In this document: positions 9,041 through 17,928 of the stretch, piece after piece
Position numbering within the stretch: position 1 is the stretch's first letter
How the letters are laid out: the number at the start of each line of letters is the position of its first letter
The notes under the pieces: generated by a model
The model's input: the letters and a program-made list of their open reading frames with translations, nothing else
Told to the model about the DNA's origin: nothing
The model's database searches: none
Assembly: GCF_009769735.1 (NCBI RefSeq)
Contig: NZ_WSRO01000002.1
Location: forward strand, 2,802,001-2,866,000
Origin: Streptomyces sp. BA2
GTDB taxonomy: Bacteria; Actinomycetota; Actinomycetes; Streptomycetales; Streptomycetaceae
DNA: 64,000 nucleotides
Reading direction: 5' to 3'
Translations under genes and position numbers: made by a program

Positions 9041-9829
9041 TCAACTCGCCGATGACGCAGGGGCGGTGGGGACACTCACATCGAAGTGCCGTGCCTTGGG
9101 GGCGGCTTTCATCAGGGCGGTGAGTGTGCTTGCCTTCGTCCGGCCCTTCTCACTGCTGCCCCACGCTACGGTGCGTCCGCCCCTCAACTCCAGCGAGATC
9201 GAGTCGTACGAACGGGCCTTGACGACACGTGTATCGCGGGCCACCACTGCGGGCAGCGCACCCGCGACCTGTACCGCCTCACGCCGCAGTCGGTGGGAGT
9301 CGAAACGGCGCAGACTCGCCGCCGCGTTCTCCTGATCCGGCCTCAATTCCAGCAGCGGAACACCCTTCGGCGCATGTCCGACCGTGGCGAATCGCACGCC
9401 CTTGGCGTCCACTTCGACGAACTTTCCGCCCTTTTCGATAAGGAGAACCGGCTTGCGTTCGGTCACTTTCAGACCGATTCCGTGCGGCCAGGAACGGACG
9501 ACGTCGACCGAATCGATACGCGGAAGTCTCTTCCGCAGCCGGTCCTCGATCGCGTCGGTGTCGACCGAGATCAGGGGCGCCCCGACCGGGGCCGCGGCGG
9601 CTTCGCGTACCTCGCCGGGCGTCAGAATCCGCGTCCCGGACGTCGTCACGCGCTCCAGGCGCAGATACTGCGAGCCGTAGAGCAGCCAGACTCCACCCGC
9701 GCCGAGCAGCACGAGCGCGATCAGCGAGAGGACCAGGGTGCGCGGCCGCGGCATGCGTACGCGGGAGCGCGGGGGGCGGGGCGGGCCGGAGTCGAGCTTC
9801 TGCCGTTCGGCGGTGGTCGGTCCGGCCAC
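9041..9829 (-). CDS. ftsQ: cell division protein FtsQ (POTRA)
   Basis: Bitopic divisome protein that links FtsL/DivIC to septal peptidoglycan synthesis. A basic cytoplasmic tail (1-30) precedes one membrane helix (about 31-52), a POTRA domain beginning near LRLERVTTSGTRILTPGEV (about 55-125) and the FtsQ/DivIB domain to residue 262. It starts with GTG and sits between murG and ftsZ. In many bacteria murC lies in this interval; here it does not. Confidence 0.95.
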   Translation of the reverse strand: MAGPTTAERQKLDSGPPRPPRSRVRMPRPRTLVLSLIALVLLGAGGVWLLYGSQYLRLERVTTSGTRILTPGEVREAAAAPVGAPLISVDTDAIEDRLRKRLPRIDSVDVVRSWPHGIGLKVTERKPVLLIEKGGKFVEVDAKGVRFATVGHAPKGVPLLELRPDQENAAASLRRFDSHRLRREAVQVAGALPAVVARDTRVVKARSYDSISLELRGGRTVAWGSSEKGRTKASTLTALMKAAPKARHFDVSVPTAPASSAS

Positions 9830-9861
9830 GGTCCCTGCCTTCTTTGCCTTCTAGTGCCGTC

Positions 9862-10956
9862 TCACCCGTTGCGGCGGGACGCGATCGCCTCGTACACCAT
9901 GCCGACGAGGAGGTCGTCGGCATCCCTGCGGCCGAACTCCGATGCGGCGCGGGACATCTCGTACAGCCGGTGCGGATCGGCGAGCACCGGGAGTACGTTG
10001 CCCTGCACCCACTCGGGCGTCAGTTCGGCGTCGTCCACGAGGAGTCCACCGCCCGCCTTGACCACCGGCTGGGCGTTCAGCCGCTGTTCGCCGTTGCCGA
10101 TGGGCAGCGGTACGTACGCGGCCGGAAGCCCGACGGCGGAGAGTTCGGCGACGGTCATCGCGCCCGCACGGCAGAGCATCATGTCCGCCGCGGCGTACGC
10201 GAGGTCCATCCGGTCCACGTACGGTACCGGGATGTAGGGCGGCATACCGGGCATGTTCTCGACGTACGGCATTTCGTTCTTCGGGCCGACCGCGTGCAGG
10301 ATCTGGATCCCGGCGCGCTGGAGCACCGGAGCGACCTGCTGGACGACCTCGTTGAGCCGCCGGGCGCCCTGCGAACCGCCGGAGACAAGGAGCGTCGGCA
10401 GGTTCGGGTCGAGGCCGAAGGCGGCGCGCGCCTCCGGGCGGACCCGGGCCCTGTCGAGCGTGGCGATGGTGTGGCGCAGCGGAATGCCGATGTAGCGGGA
10501 GTTGCGCAGCTTGCTGTCGGGGGTGGCAACGGCCACCCCGTGGGCGTACCGCGACCCGATCTTGTTGGCGAGGCCCGGACGCGCGTTGGCCTCGTGCACG
10601 ACGATCGGCGTACCGGTCCGCTTGGCCGCGAGGTACCCCGGCAGCGCGACATAGCCGCCGAAGCCGACCACGCAGTCCGCCTTCGTACGCTCCAGGATCT
10701 GCTCGGCCGCCTTGATCGTGCCGCGCAGCCGCCCCGGGACGGTGATCAGCTCAGGGGTTGGCTTGCGCGGCAGCGGTACGGCCGGGATCAGCGCGAGTTC
10801 GTAGCCCCGCTCCGGTACGAGCCGGGTCTCGAGTCCACGCTCCGTGCCCAGGGCCGTGATGCCCACGGTCGGGTCCTGCCTCCGCAGGGCGTCCGCGAGG
10901 GCGAGCGCGGGCTCGATGTGGCCGGCGGTCCCCCCACCGGCGAGTACGACATGCAC
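9862..10956 (-). CDS. murG: MurG, lipid II-forming GlcNAc transferase
   Basis: GT28 glycosyltransferase adding GlcNAc from UDP-GlcNAc to lipid I on the inner membrane face. The N-terminal GGGTAGHIEPALALADAL holds the first glycine-rich loop. GGSQGARRLNEVV and the later CRAGAMTVAELSAVGLP are the acceptor/UDP-binding motifs. Length 364 aa is normal. The GTG start lies 6 bp after the ftsW stop, so the two are probably co-translated. Confidence 0.98.
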   Translation of the reverse strand: MHVVLAGGGTAGHIEPALALADALRRQDPTVGITALGTERGLETRLVPERGYELALIPAVPLPRKPTPELITVPGRLRGTIKAAEQILERTKADCVVGFGGYVALPGYLAAKRTGTPIVVHEANARPGLANKIGSRYAHGVAVATPDSKLRNSRYIGIPLRHTIATLDRARVRPEARAAFGLDPNLPTLLVSGGSQGARRLNEVVQQVAPVLQRAGIQILHAVGPKNEMPYVENMPGMPPYIPVPYVDRMDLAYAAADMMLCRAGAMTVAELSAVGLPAAYVPLPIGNGEQRLNAQPVVKAGGGLLVDDAELTPEWVQGNVLPVLADPHRLYEMSRAASEFGRRDADDLLVGMVYEAIASRRNG

Positions 10957-10962
10957 CGAAAT

Positions 10963-12285
10963 TCACCGCTCTCCGGACGAACGCGCCTTGACGCGCCGTC
11001 TCATCGTGTTCCATCTCACCCGAGGTTGCCGCATGGCCAGGGCCGCCTTTGCCGCCGGCTCGTCCCGCGCGAAGGCGATGAGGAGTCCGATGGCGAACAT
11101 GGTCGGCAGCAGGGCTGACCCACCGTAGGAGAACAGCGGGAGCGGGACACCGGCGATCGGCAGCAGACCGAGCACCGCACCGACGTTGATCACGGCCTGC
11201 GCCGTGATCCAGGTGGTCACGCCTCCCGCGGCATACCGTACGAAGGGGTCCTCCGTGCGTCCGGCCACGCGGATACCCGCATAGCCTAGAGCCGCGAACA
11301 GAGCGAGCACCGACAGTGTCCCCGCCAGGCCGAGTTCCTCCCCGGTGATGGCGAAGATGAAGTCGGTGTGCGGTTCCGGCAGTTGACCCCATTTTTCCAC
11401 ACTGGCGCCGAGGCCGGAACCGAAGAATCCGCCGGACGCCAGGGCGTAGATCCCGTGCACGGCCTGCCAGCACTGGTCGCCGGGGCCGGGATCCGTCGCG
11501 CCGATGCAGGCGAGCCTCGCCATGCGGTTGGGGCTGGTCTTGATGAGGATCACGCCGAGCAGGGTCGCGATCGAGAGCACCCCCGCGAAGAGCCGCGTGG
11601 GCGCCCCCGCGAGCCAGAGCAGGCCGAAAAGGATCGCCGTGAGGATGATCGCCGTGCCCATGTCGCCGCCCAGCATGATCAGGCCGAGCAGCATGAAGGC
11701 GACGGGGACGAGCGGCACCAGCATGTGTTTCCACTGGGTCAGGAGGCGCTTGTCCTGTTTACGGGCGAGCAGGTCCGCGCCCCACAGGACGAGGGCGAGC
11801 TTGGCGAACTCACTGGGCTGGAGCTGGAAGGGGCCGCCCAGATAGATCCAGTTCTGGTTTCCGTTGACGCTGCGCCCTATCCCCGGGATCTGCACGAGGA
11901 CCATCAGGAAGACGGTCACCGCGAGGATGGGATAGGCGAGCGCCCGGTGCAGCTTGATGGGCATCCGCATGGCCACGAGCAGCAGGACCGAGCCCAGGAC
12001 GGCCGCGACGAACTGCTTGCGGAAGAAGTACGCGGCGGGCAGGTCGAGCTGCAGCGCCTGGATCATCGACGCCGAGTAGACCATCACCAGGCCGAGCACG
12101 GTGATCAGCAGGCTGCTGCCGAAGATGAGGTAGTACGCGGTCAGCGGCCGGTCCCAGGCGCGCTTGGCGCGGGTGTAGGACCGCCGTACCGGGTTCTCCC
12201 GCGGCGGGCGGGGTGCGCCCGCGGAACGGATCGGCGCGGGCCGCTTGGCGAGGCGCGTGGGCGCGCGCCCACTACTGCCGGCCAT
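10963..12285 (-). CDS. ftsW: FtsW, septal peptidoglycan polymerase
   Basis: SEDS-family lipid II polymerase that works with the class B PBP in septation, 440 aa with about ten membrane helices starting near residue 50. SEDS landmarks include ASMIQA after helix 1, the extracellular NWIYLGGPFQLQPSEFAKLAL segment and the C-terminal VPLPLFSYGGSALL. A 45-residue basic N-terminal extension precedes the first helix, as in other streptomycetes. Gene order murD-ftsW-murG is the classical dcw order. Confidence 0.97.
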   Translation of the reverse strand: MAGSSGRAPTRLAKRPAPIRSAGAPRPPRENPVRRSYTRAKRAWDRPLTAYYLIFGSSLLITVLGLVMVYSASMIQALQLDLPAAYFFRKQFVAAVLGSVLLLVAMRMPIKLHRALAYPILAVTVFLMVLVQIPGIGRSVNGNQNWIYLGGPFQLQPSEFAKLALVLWGADLLARKQDKRLLTQWKHMLVPLVPVAFMLLGLIMLGGDMGTAIILTAILFGLLWLAGAPTRLFAGVLSIATLLGVILIKTSPNRMARLACIGATDPGPGDQCWQAVHGIYALASGGFFGSGLGASVEKWGQLPEPHTDFIFAITGEELGLAGTLSVLALFAALGYAGIRVAGRTEDPFVRYAAGGVTTWITAQAVINVGAVLGLLPIAGVPLPLFSYGGSALLPTMFAIGLLIAFARDEPAAKAALAMRQPRVRWNTMRRRVKARSSGER

Positions 12286-12366
12286 CAGGACCCCCGAACG
12301 GCCACCACGACGCTGCCACGTGCCCTCCTAAGGGTGCCGGGCGCCCCCGGACCACCGGGGTCCGCG

Positions 12367-13791
12367 TCAGGCGCTCGCGCCGAGTTCGCGGACCGCGTCC
12401 GCGAACGCGTCACCACGCTTGTTGTAGTTGGTGAACATGTCCATCGACGCACAGGCCGGAGCCATCAGTACGGTGTCCCCCGGCTCGGCGAGCCGTGCCG
12501 CCTGCCGTACCGCCTCGGACATCGCCCCAGTGTCGGTCCGGTCGAGGTCGACGACCGGGACCTCGGGGGCGTGTCGCGCGAGGGCTTCGCGGATCAGCGC
12601 GCGGTCGGCGCCGATCAGGACAACACCCCGCAGCCGCTTGGCCGACTTGGTGACCAGCTCGTCGAAGGTGGCGCCCTTGGCGAGCCCGCCCGCGATCCAG
12701 ACGATGGATTCGTACGCCGCCAACGACGCTTCCGCGGCGTGGGTGTTGGTGGCCTTGGAGTCGTCGACGTACGCCACACCGGCCACGTCGGCGACGTGCT
12801 CGATGCGGTGGGCGTCGGGACGGAACGCGCGCAGACCGTCGCGTACGGCCGTCGCCGGGACGCCGTAGGCGCGCGCGAGAGCTGCCGCGGCCAGGGCGTT
12901 GGCGATGTTGTGCGGCGCGGGCGGCTGCACGTCGGAGATCTCGGCGAGCTCCTGCGCCTGCTTCTGACGGTCCGGCACGAAGGCACGGTCGACCAGAATG
13001 CCGTCCACGACGCCCAGTTGCGAGGGCGCGGGCGCATTCAGCGTGAAACCGACGGCCCGGCAGCCCTCTTCGACGTCGGCCTCGCGGACGAGGTCTTCCG
13101 TCGCCTTGTCGGCGACGTTGTAGACGCAGGCGATCTGATTGCCCTCGTAGATCCGGCCCTTGTCGGCGGCGTACGCCTCCATGGAGCCGTGCCAGTCCAG
13201 GTGGTCGGGCGCGAGGTTCAGGACGGTCGCGGAGTGGGCGCGCAGCGAGGGCGCCCAGTGCAGCTGGTAGCTGGAGAGCTCGACGGCGAGGACGTCGTAC
13301 GGCTCGTCGCCGGTGACGACGTCGAGCAGCGATACCCCGATGTTGCCGACGGCGGCGGTCCGCAGACCGGCCGCCTCCAGGATCGAGGCCAGCATGCGCA
13401 CGGTCGTGGTCTTGCCGTTCGTGCCGGTGACCGCGAGCCATGGCGCGGCGTCGGGGCCGCGCAGACGCCAGGCCAGCTCGACGTCGCCCCACACCTCGAC
13501 ACCGGCAGCCGCGGCCGCCGCGAAGAGCGGCTTGTCCGGCTGCCAGCCGGGCGTGGTGACGATGAGTTCGGTGCCTTCGGGCAGGGTGGCCCCGTCGCCG
13601 AGGCGGACGCTGATGCCCTCGGACCTCAGCTCATCGGCCTGCGTACGGGAGCGCTCGTCGTCGCCGTCGTTGACGACCGTGACGACGGCGCCCAGGCCGT
13701 TCAGCACGCGGGCCGCCGGGATTCCGGAGACGCCGAGCCCGGCGACGGTGACGTTCTTCCCCTGCCAGCTGGTCACTTCTTGGCTGCCCAT
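12367..13791 (-). CDS. murD: MurD, UDP-MurNAc-L-Ala:D-Glu ligase
   Basis: Cytoplasmic Mur ligase adding D-glutamate to UDP-MurNAc-L-alanine using ATP, 474 aa. The N-terminal Rossmann domain has VTVAGLGVSGIPAARVL. The central ATPase domain has VTGTNGKTTTVRML and NLAPDHLDWHGSMEAY; the C-terminal ligase domain has DDSKATNTHAA. The ATG at 13791 overlaps the mraY end by 19 bp. An in-frame GTG at 13776 that overlaps the mraY stop as GTGA is an equally coupled alternative start. Confidence 0.97.
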   Translation of the reverse strand: MGSQEVTSWQGKNVTVAGLGVSGIPAARVLNGLGAVVTVVNDGDDERSRTQADELRSEGISVRLGDGATLPEGTELIVTTPGWQPDKPLFAAAAAAGVEVWGDVELAWRLRGPDAAPWLAVTGTNGKTTTVRMLASILEAAGLRTAAVGNIGVSLLDVVTGDEPYDVLAVELSSYQLHWAPSLRAHSATVLNLAPDHLDWHGSMEAYAADKGRIYEGNQIACVYNVADKATEDLVREADVEEGCRAVGFTLNAPAPSQLGVVDGILVDRAFVPDRQKQAQELAEISDVQPPAPHNIANALAAAALARAYGVPATAVRDGLRAFRPDAHRIEHVADVAGVAYVDDSKATNTHAAEASLAAYESIVWIAGGLAKGATFDELVTKSAKRLRGVVLIGADRALIREALARHAPEVPVVDLDRTDTGAMSEAVRQAARLAEPGDTVLMAPACASMDMFTNYNKRGDAFADAVRELGASA

Positions 13792-14843
13792 CCTGCGTAG
13801 AAGAGGCCGAGTCCGACGATCACGCACATGCCCTGGATGATCCAGAAGCGGACCACCACAAGGACTTCGGACCACCCCTTGAGTTCGAAGTGGTGCTGCA
13901 GTGGCGCCATGCGGAAGACGCGCTTGCCGGTCATGCGGAACGAGCCGACCTGGATGACGACGGACATCGTGATCAGGACGAAGAGACCGCCGAGCAGGGC
14001 GAGCAGCATCTCGGTGCGCGAGCAGATCGCGAGTCCGGCGAGCGCGCCGCCGAGGGCGAGCGAGCCGGTGTCACCCATGAAGATCTTGGCGGGCGAGGTG
14101 TTCCACCACAGGAAGCCGAAGCAGGCGCCCATCAGCGCGGAGGCCACCACCGCGAGGTCGAGTGGGTCTCTGACCTCGAAACACGCCTGTGGGTTGGTCA
14201 GCGTGACCGCGTTGGCGCAGGACTCCTGGTACTGCCAGACACCGATGAAGGTGTACGCGCCGAAGACCATCACGGAGGCGCCCGTGGCGAGGCCGTCGAG
14301 GCCGTCGGTGAGGTTCACGCCGTTCGACATCGCGAGGATCATGAACAGCGCCCAGACCACGAAGAGCACCGGGCCGATCGACCAGCCGAAGTCCGTGACG
14401 AACGACAGCTTGGTGGAGGCCGGGGTCTGGTTGCGGTTGTCCGGCCAGTTCAGCGCGAGCACGGCGAAGCCGATGCCGACGATCAGCTGTCCGGCCATCT
14501 TCGCCTTGGCGCGCAGACCGAGCGAGCGCTGCTTCACGATCTTGATGTAGTCGTCGAGGAAGCCGACGAGGCCCATGCCCGCCATCAGGAAGAGCACGAG
14601 GAGACCGGAGAGCGTGGTCTCCGTGCCCGTGATGATCTTCGTGAGGAAGTACGCGATGAGCGTGGCGAGGATGAAGGCGATGCCACCCATGGTCGGCGTA
14701 CCGCGCTTGCTGTGGTGCTCGCGCGGGCCGTCGTCCCGGATGAACTGCCCATAGCCCTTGCGGGCAAGGAACTTGATAAGGAGCGGGGTTCCGACCAGGG
14801 TCAGGAAGAGCCCGATCACACCCGCGAAGAGGATCTGCCTCAT
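13773..14843 (-). CDS. mraY: MraY, lipid I synthase
   Basis: Phospho-MurNAc-pentapeptide transferase moving the muropeptide onto undecaprenyl phosphate, 356 aa with about ten helices. Diagnostic motifs are DDGPREHHSKRGTPTMGG near residue 38, the Asp pair in GFLDDYIKIVKQR, NLTDGLDGLATG with the catalytic Asp, and QHHFELKGWSE in the last cytoplasmic loop. Its ATG overlaps the murF stop by 4 bp (ATGA). Confidence 0.98.
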   Translation of the reverse strand: MRQILFAGVIGLFLTLVGTPLLIKFLARKGYGQFIRDDGPREHHSKRGTPTMGGIAFILATLIAYFLTKIITGTETTLSGLLVLFLMAGMGLVGFLDDYIKIVKQRSLGLRAKAKMAGQLIVGIGFAVLALNWPDNRNQTPASTKLSFVTDFGWSIGPVLFVVWALFMILAMSNGVNLTDGLDGLATGASVMVFGAYTFIGVWQYQESCANAVTLTNPQACFEVRDPLDLAVVASALMGACFGFLWWNTSPAKIFMGDTGSLALGGALAGLAICSRTEMLLALLGGLFVLITMSVVIQVGSFRMTGKRVFRMAPLQHHFELKGWSEVLVVVRFWIIQGMCVIVGLGLFYAGWAAKK

Positions 14844-16252
14844 CGGCCGGCGACCTGCCCCTCGGACGACGCGGAGTCATCGAGCAGCGCCGTGGCGACC
14901 CGCTCGAGACCGACCGATCTGGAAGCCTTCACCAGCACGACGTCTCCCGGGCGCAGCTCGCTGCGCAGCAGGTCGATCGCCGCCTGTGCGTCGGACACGT
15001 GCACCGACTCCTCACCCCACGAACCCTCGTTGTATGCGCCCAGTTGGAGCCAGGACGCTTCCCTGCCCCCGACTGCCACGAGCTTGCTCACGTTCAGCCG
15101 GACAGCGAGCCGTCCGACCGCGTCGTGTTCGGCGAGCCCGTCGTCACCGAGCTCGGCCATGTGACCGAGCACCGCCCACGTACGACGTCCCTTGGCCATG
15201 GCCGCGAGCGCGCGCAGGGCGGCTCGCATGGACTCGGGGTTCGCGTTGTAGGCGTCGTTGACGACCGTCACGCCGTCCGGGCGCTCGGTGACCTCCATCC
15301 GCCAGCGGGACAGCGTGCCCGCCTCGGAGAGCGCGCGGGCGATCTCGTCTGCGGACATGCCCAGCTCATGGGCGACGGCGGCCGCGGCAAGCGCGTTCGA
15401 CACGTGGTGCTCACCGTACAGCCGCAAGGTCACGTCGCTGCACCCGGAGGGTGTGTGCAGCGTAAAGGCGGGCTGTCCGATCTCCGTGAGCCGGACATTC
15501 TCGGCACGTACGTCGGCGTCGGCGGCCTCTCCGAAGAGCAGGACGCGCGCCTTCGTGCGCGAAGCCATGGCGCGGACGAGGGGGTCGTCGGCGTTGAGGA
15601 CGGCGGTGCCGTCGGCGGGGAGGCTCTCGACGAGTTCACCCTTCGCCACTGCGATCTGCTCGCGTCCGCCGAACTCGCCGATGTGGGCGGTCCCTACGTT
15701 GAGCACGAGGCCGATCTTCGGCGGGGTGAGGCCGGTGAGGTAGCGGATGTGGCCGATGCCGCGCGCGCCCATCTCCAGGACGAGGAAGCGCGTCTCGTCG
15801 GTGGCGCTGAGGGCGGTGAGCGGCAGGCCGATCTCGTTGTTGAGCGAGCCCGGCGTGAAGACCGTGGGCGCCTTGCTCCGCAGGACCTGGGCGAGCAGGT
15901 CCTTGGAGCTTGTCTTGCCGACGGAGCCGGTGAGCGCCACGAGCGTCGCGCCGAGCCGCTCCACGACGTGCCGCGCAAGGGCTCCGAGCGCCGCCTGCAC
16001 GTCGTCGACGACGATGGCGGGCACGCCGACGGGGCGCGAGGCGAGGACGGCGGCGGCGCCCGCTTCGACCACGGCGGACGCGTAGTCGTGGCCGTCGACG
16101 CGCTCGCCGGCGAAGGCGACGAAGAGGCTGCCGGGCTCCACTTCACGGGAGTCCCTGACGACCGGTCCGGTGACCTGGACGGACGGATCCGGTATGTCGT
16201 ACGTCTGCCCGCCGACGACAGTGGCGATCTCGGCGAGGGAGAGGGCGATCAC
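14840..16252 (-). CDS. murF: MurF, D-Ala-D-Ala adding ligase
   Basis: Mur ligase that completes the UDP-MurNAc-pentapeptide, 470 aa. The N-terminal MIALSLAEIATVVGG domain is followed by the P-loop in ALTGSVGKTSSKDLL, then LVLEMGARGIGHIRYL and NDAYNANPESMRAAL. The frame is open about 260 bp further upstream inside murE. The GTG at 16252 is chosen because it begins the family N-terminus right after the murE stop; the ATG at 16260 meets a stop after three codons in its own frame. Confidence 0.96.
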   Translation of the reverse strand: MIALSLAEIATVVGGQTYDIPDPSVQVTGPVVRDSREVEPGSLFVAFAGERVDGHDYASAVVEAGAAAVLASRPVGVPAIVVDDVQAALGALARHVVERLGATLVALTGSVGKTSSKDLLAQVLRSKAPTVFTPGSLNNEIGLPLTALSATDETRFLVLEMGARGIGHIRYLTGLTPPKIGLVLNVGTAHIGEFGGREQIAVAKGELVESLPADGTAVLNADDPLVRAMASRTKARVLLFGEAADADVRAENVRLTEIGQPAFTLHTPSGCSDVTLRLYGEHHVSNALAAAAVAHELGMSADEIARALSEAGTLSRWRMEVTERPDGVTVVNDAYNANPESMRAALRALAAMAKGRRTWAVLGHMAELGDDGLAEHDAVGRLAVRLNVSKLVAVGGREASWLQLGAYNEGSWGEESVHVSDAQAAIDLLRSELRPGDVVLVKASRSVGLERVATALLDDSASSEGQVAGR

Positions 16253-16256
16253 AGAT

Positions 16257-17909
16257 TCATCCCTGGGTTTGCTGGATTGCTTCGCGAAGTACCTGGCGGT
16301 CGTCGAAGGGACGCACCACCCCGGCGATGTCCTGTCCCTGCTCGTGGCCCTTGCCCGCGACGAGCACCGTGTCGCCCGGCTCGGCCCGTGCGACGGCCGC
16401 GCGGATGGCGGCGGCGCGGTCCTCGAACACGGCGACCTCGCCGCGCTCGTGGGCCGGCACGTCGGCGGCACCGGCGAGCATCGTGGCGAGGATCGCGAGG
16501 GGGTCCTCGCCACGGGGGTTGTCAGAGGTCAGTACGGCGGAGTCGGCGAGCCTGGCCGCCGCGGCGCCCATCGCCATCCGCTTGGTCTTGTCCCGGTCGC
16601 CGCCGCAGCCGAGGACGATGTGCAGCTTGTTGTCGGTGACCTTGCGCAGGGCGCGCAGGACCGATTCGACGGCGTCCGTCTTGTGGGCGTAGTCGACGAC
16701 CGCGAGGTAGGGCTGGCCCTCGTCGATGCGCTCCAGGCGGCCGGGGACGCCCGGCACGGCCGCGACGCCGTCGGCGGCCTGCTGCGGGTCGATCCCTGCG
16801 ACGGCGAGCGAGACGATCGCGGAGAGCGTGTTGGCGACGTTGAACGGCCCGGCCAGCGGGGACTTCGCGGTGATCCGCTCCCCCTGCGGGCCGACCACGA
16901 CGAACGTGGAGTCGAAGGGCGTGACTTCGACGCCTTCCGCGCGCCAGTCGGCGTCGGGGTGGCCCTCGGCGGAGAACGTGGTGACGGGCACCTCGGACTC
17001 GTCGATGAGCCGGCGCCCGTACTCGTCGTCGAAGTTGACCACTCCGACCTTGGATCGCAGCTTGGTGAACAGCTGCGCCTTGGCCTGGAAGTAGTCCTCC
17101 ATGTCGGAGTGGAATTCCATGTGCTCGGGGCTGAGGTTGTTGAAGACGGCAACGTCGAAGACGCAGCCGTCCACCCGGCCGAGCACGAGGGCGTGGGAGG
17201 AGACCTCCATGGCGACGGCCTCGACGCCGCGCTCGCGCATCACCGCGAACAGCGCCTGGAGGTCGGTCGCCTCGGGGGTCGTACGTTCGGACTTGATCCG
17301 CTCCTCGCCGATACGCATCTCGACCGTGCCGATGAGGCCGGTCGACTTGACGCCCTTGAGGCCGCCCTCGACGAGATACGCCGTGGTGGTCTTGCCGGAC
17401 GTACCGGTGATGCCGATCTGGAGCAGATCGCGCCCCGGGTGGCCGTAGACCGTGGCCGCGAGCTCCCCCATGGAGCCGCGCGGTTCGTCGACGACCAGGA
17501 CCGGCAGGCCCGTGACGGCCGCGCGCTCGGCGCCCGTCGGGTCGGTGAGGATCGCGGCGGCGCCGAGGTCGGCGGCCTGGGCGACGAAGTCGGCGCCGTG
17601 CAGCCGGGCGCCGGGCAGGGCGGCGTAGATGTCGCCGGGGCGGACCGCGCGGGAGTCGTGCGTGATGCCGCTGACCTCCCCCGTGCCCGGGGCGGCGACG
17701 CCCAGCTGATCGGCGATCCTGGCGAGCGGCGTCGCGGAGACCTGGACCGGCCTCGGCGGTCCCGGATATGTCACGGGAACGCCCTTCTGGGTGGTTTGGG
17801 ACTGATCAGCGTGTGGCACGGCGGTGAGCGTACCGGGCGCACCGGGCTCAGGGCGAAGCGGGCGGTGTGGCGGGGGCTGGTTCCCCGGCTTCGGGGTGAT
17901 CGTTGTCAC
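16257..17909 (-). CDS. murE: MurE, diaminopimelate-adding ligase
   Basis: UDP-MurNAc-tripeptide synthetase, 550 aa. P-loop GITGTSGKTTTAYLV, the substrate motif ERTTPEATDL and the DNPR motif (in SDNPRGEDPLAI) are visible. DNPR marks diaminopimelate rather than lysine enzymes; Streptomyces walls contain LL-DAP. A disordered Pro-rich N-terminal extension of about 55 residues precedes the catalytic core. It starts with GTG, 19 bp after pbpB. Confidence 0.96.
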   Translation of the reverse strand: MTTITPKPGNQPPPHRPLRPEPGAPGTLTAVPHADQSQTTQKGVPVTYPGPPRPVQVSATPLARIADQLGVAAPGTGEVSGITHDSRAVRPGDIYAALPGARLHGADFVAQAADLGAAAILTDPTGAERAAVTGLPVLVVDEPRGSMGELAATVYGHPGRDLLQIGITGTSGKTTTAYLVEGGLKGVKSTGLIGTVEMRIGEERIKSERTTPEATDLQALFAVMRERGVEAVAMEVSSHALVLGRVDGCVFDVAVFNNLSPEHMEFHSDMEDYFQAKAQLFTKLRSKVGVVNFDDEYGRRLIDESEVPVTTFSAEGHPDADWRAEGVEVTPFDSTFVVVGPQGERITAKSPLAGPFNVANTLSAIVSLAVAGIDPQQAADGVAAVPGVPGRLERIDEGQPYLAVVDYAHKTDAVESVLRALRKVTDNKLHIVLGCGGDRDKTKRMAMGAAAARLADSAVLTSDNPRGEDPLAILATMLAGAADVPAHERGEVAVFEDRAAAIRAAVARAEPGDTVLVAGKGHEQGQDIAGVVRPFDDRQVLREAIQQTQG

Positions 17910-17928
17910 GGGCTTGTCCTGGTGGGGC

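Noticed and set aside
11368..13800. 810-codon plus-strand open frame opposite ftsW and murD
   Set aside because: Mirror frame of two certain genes, with no recognisable motif or ribosome-binding site.
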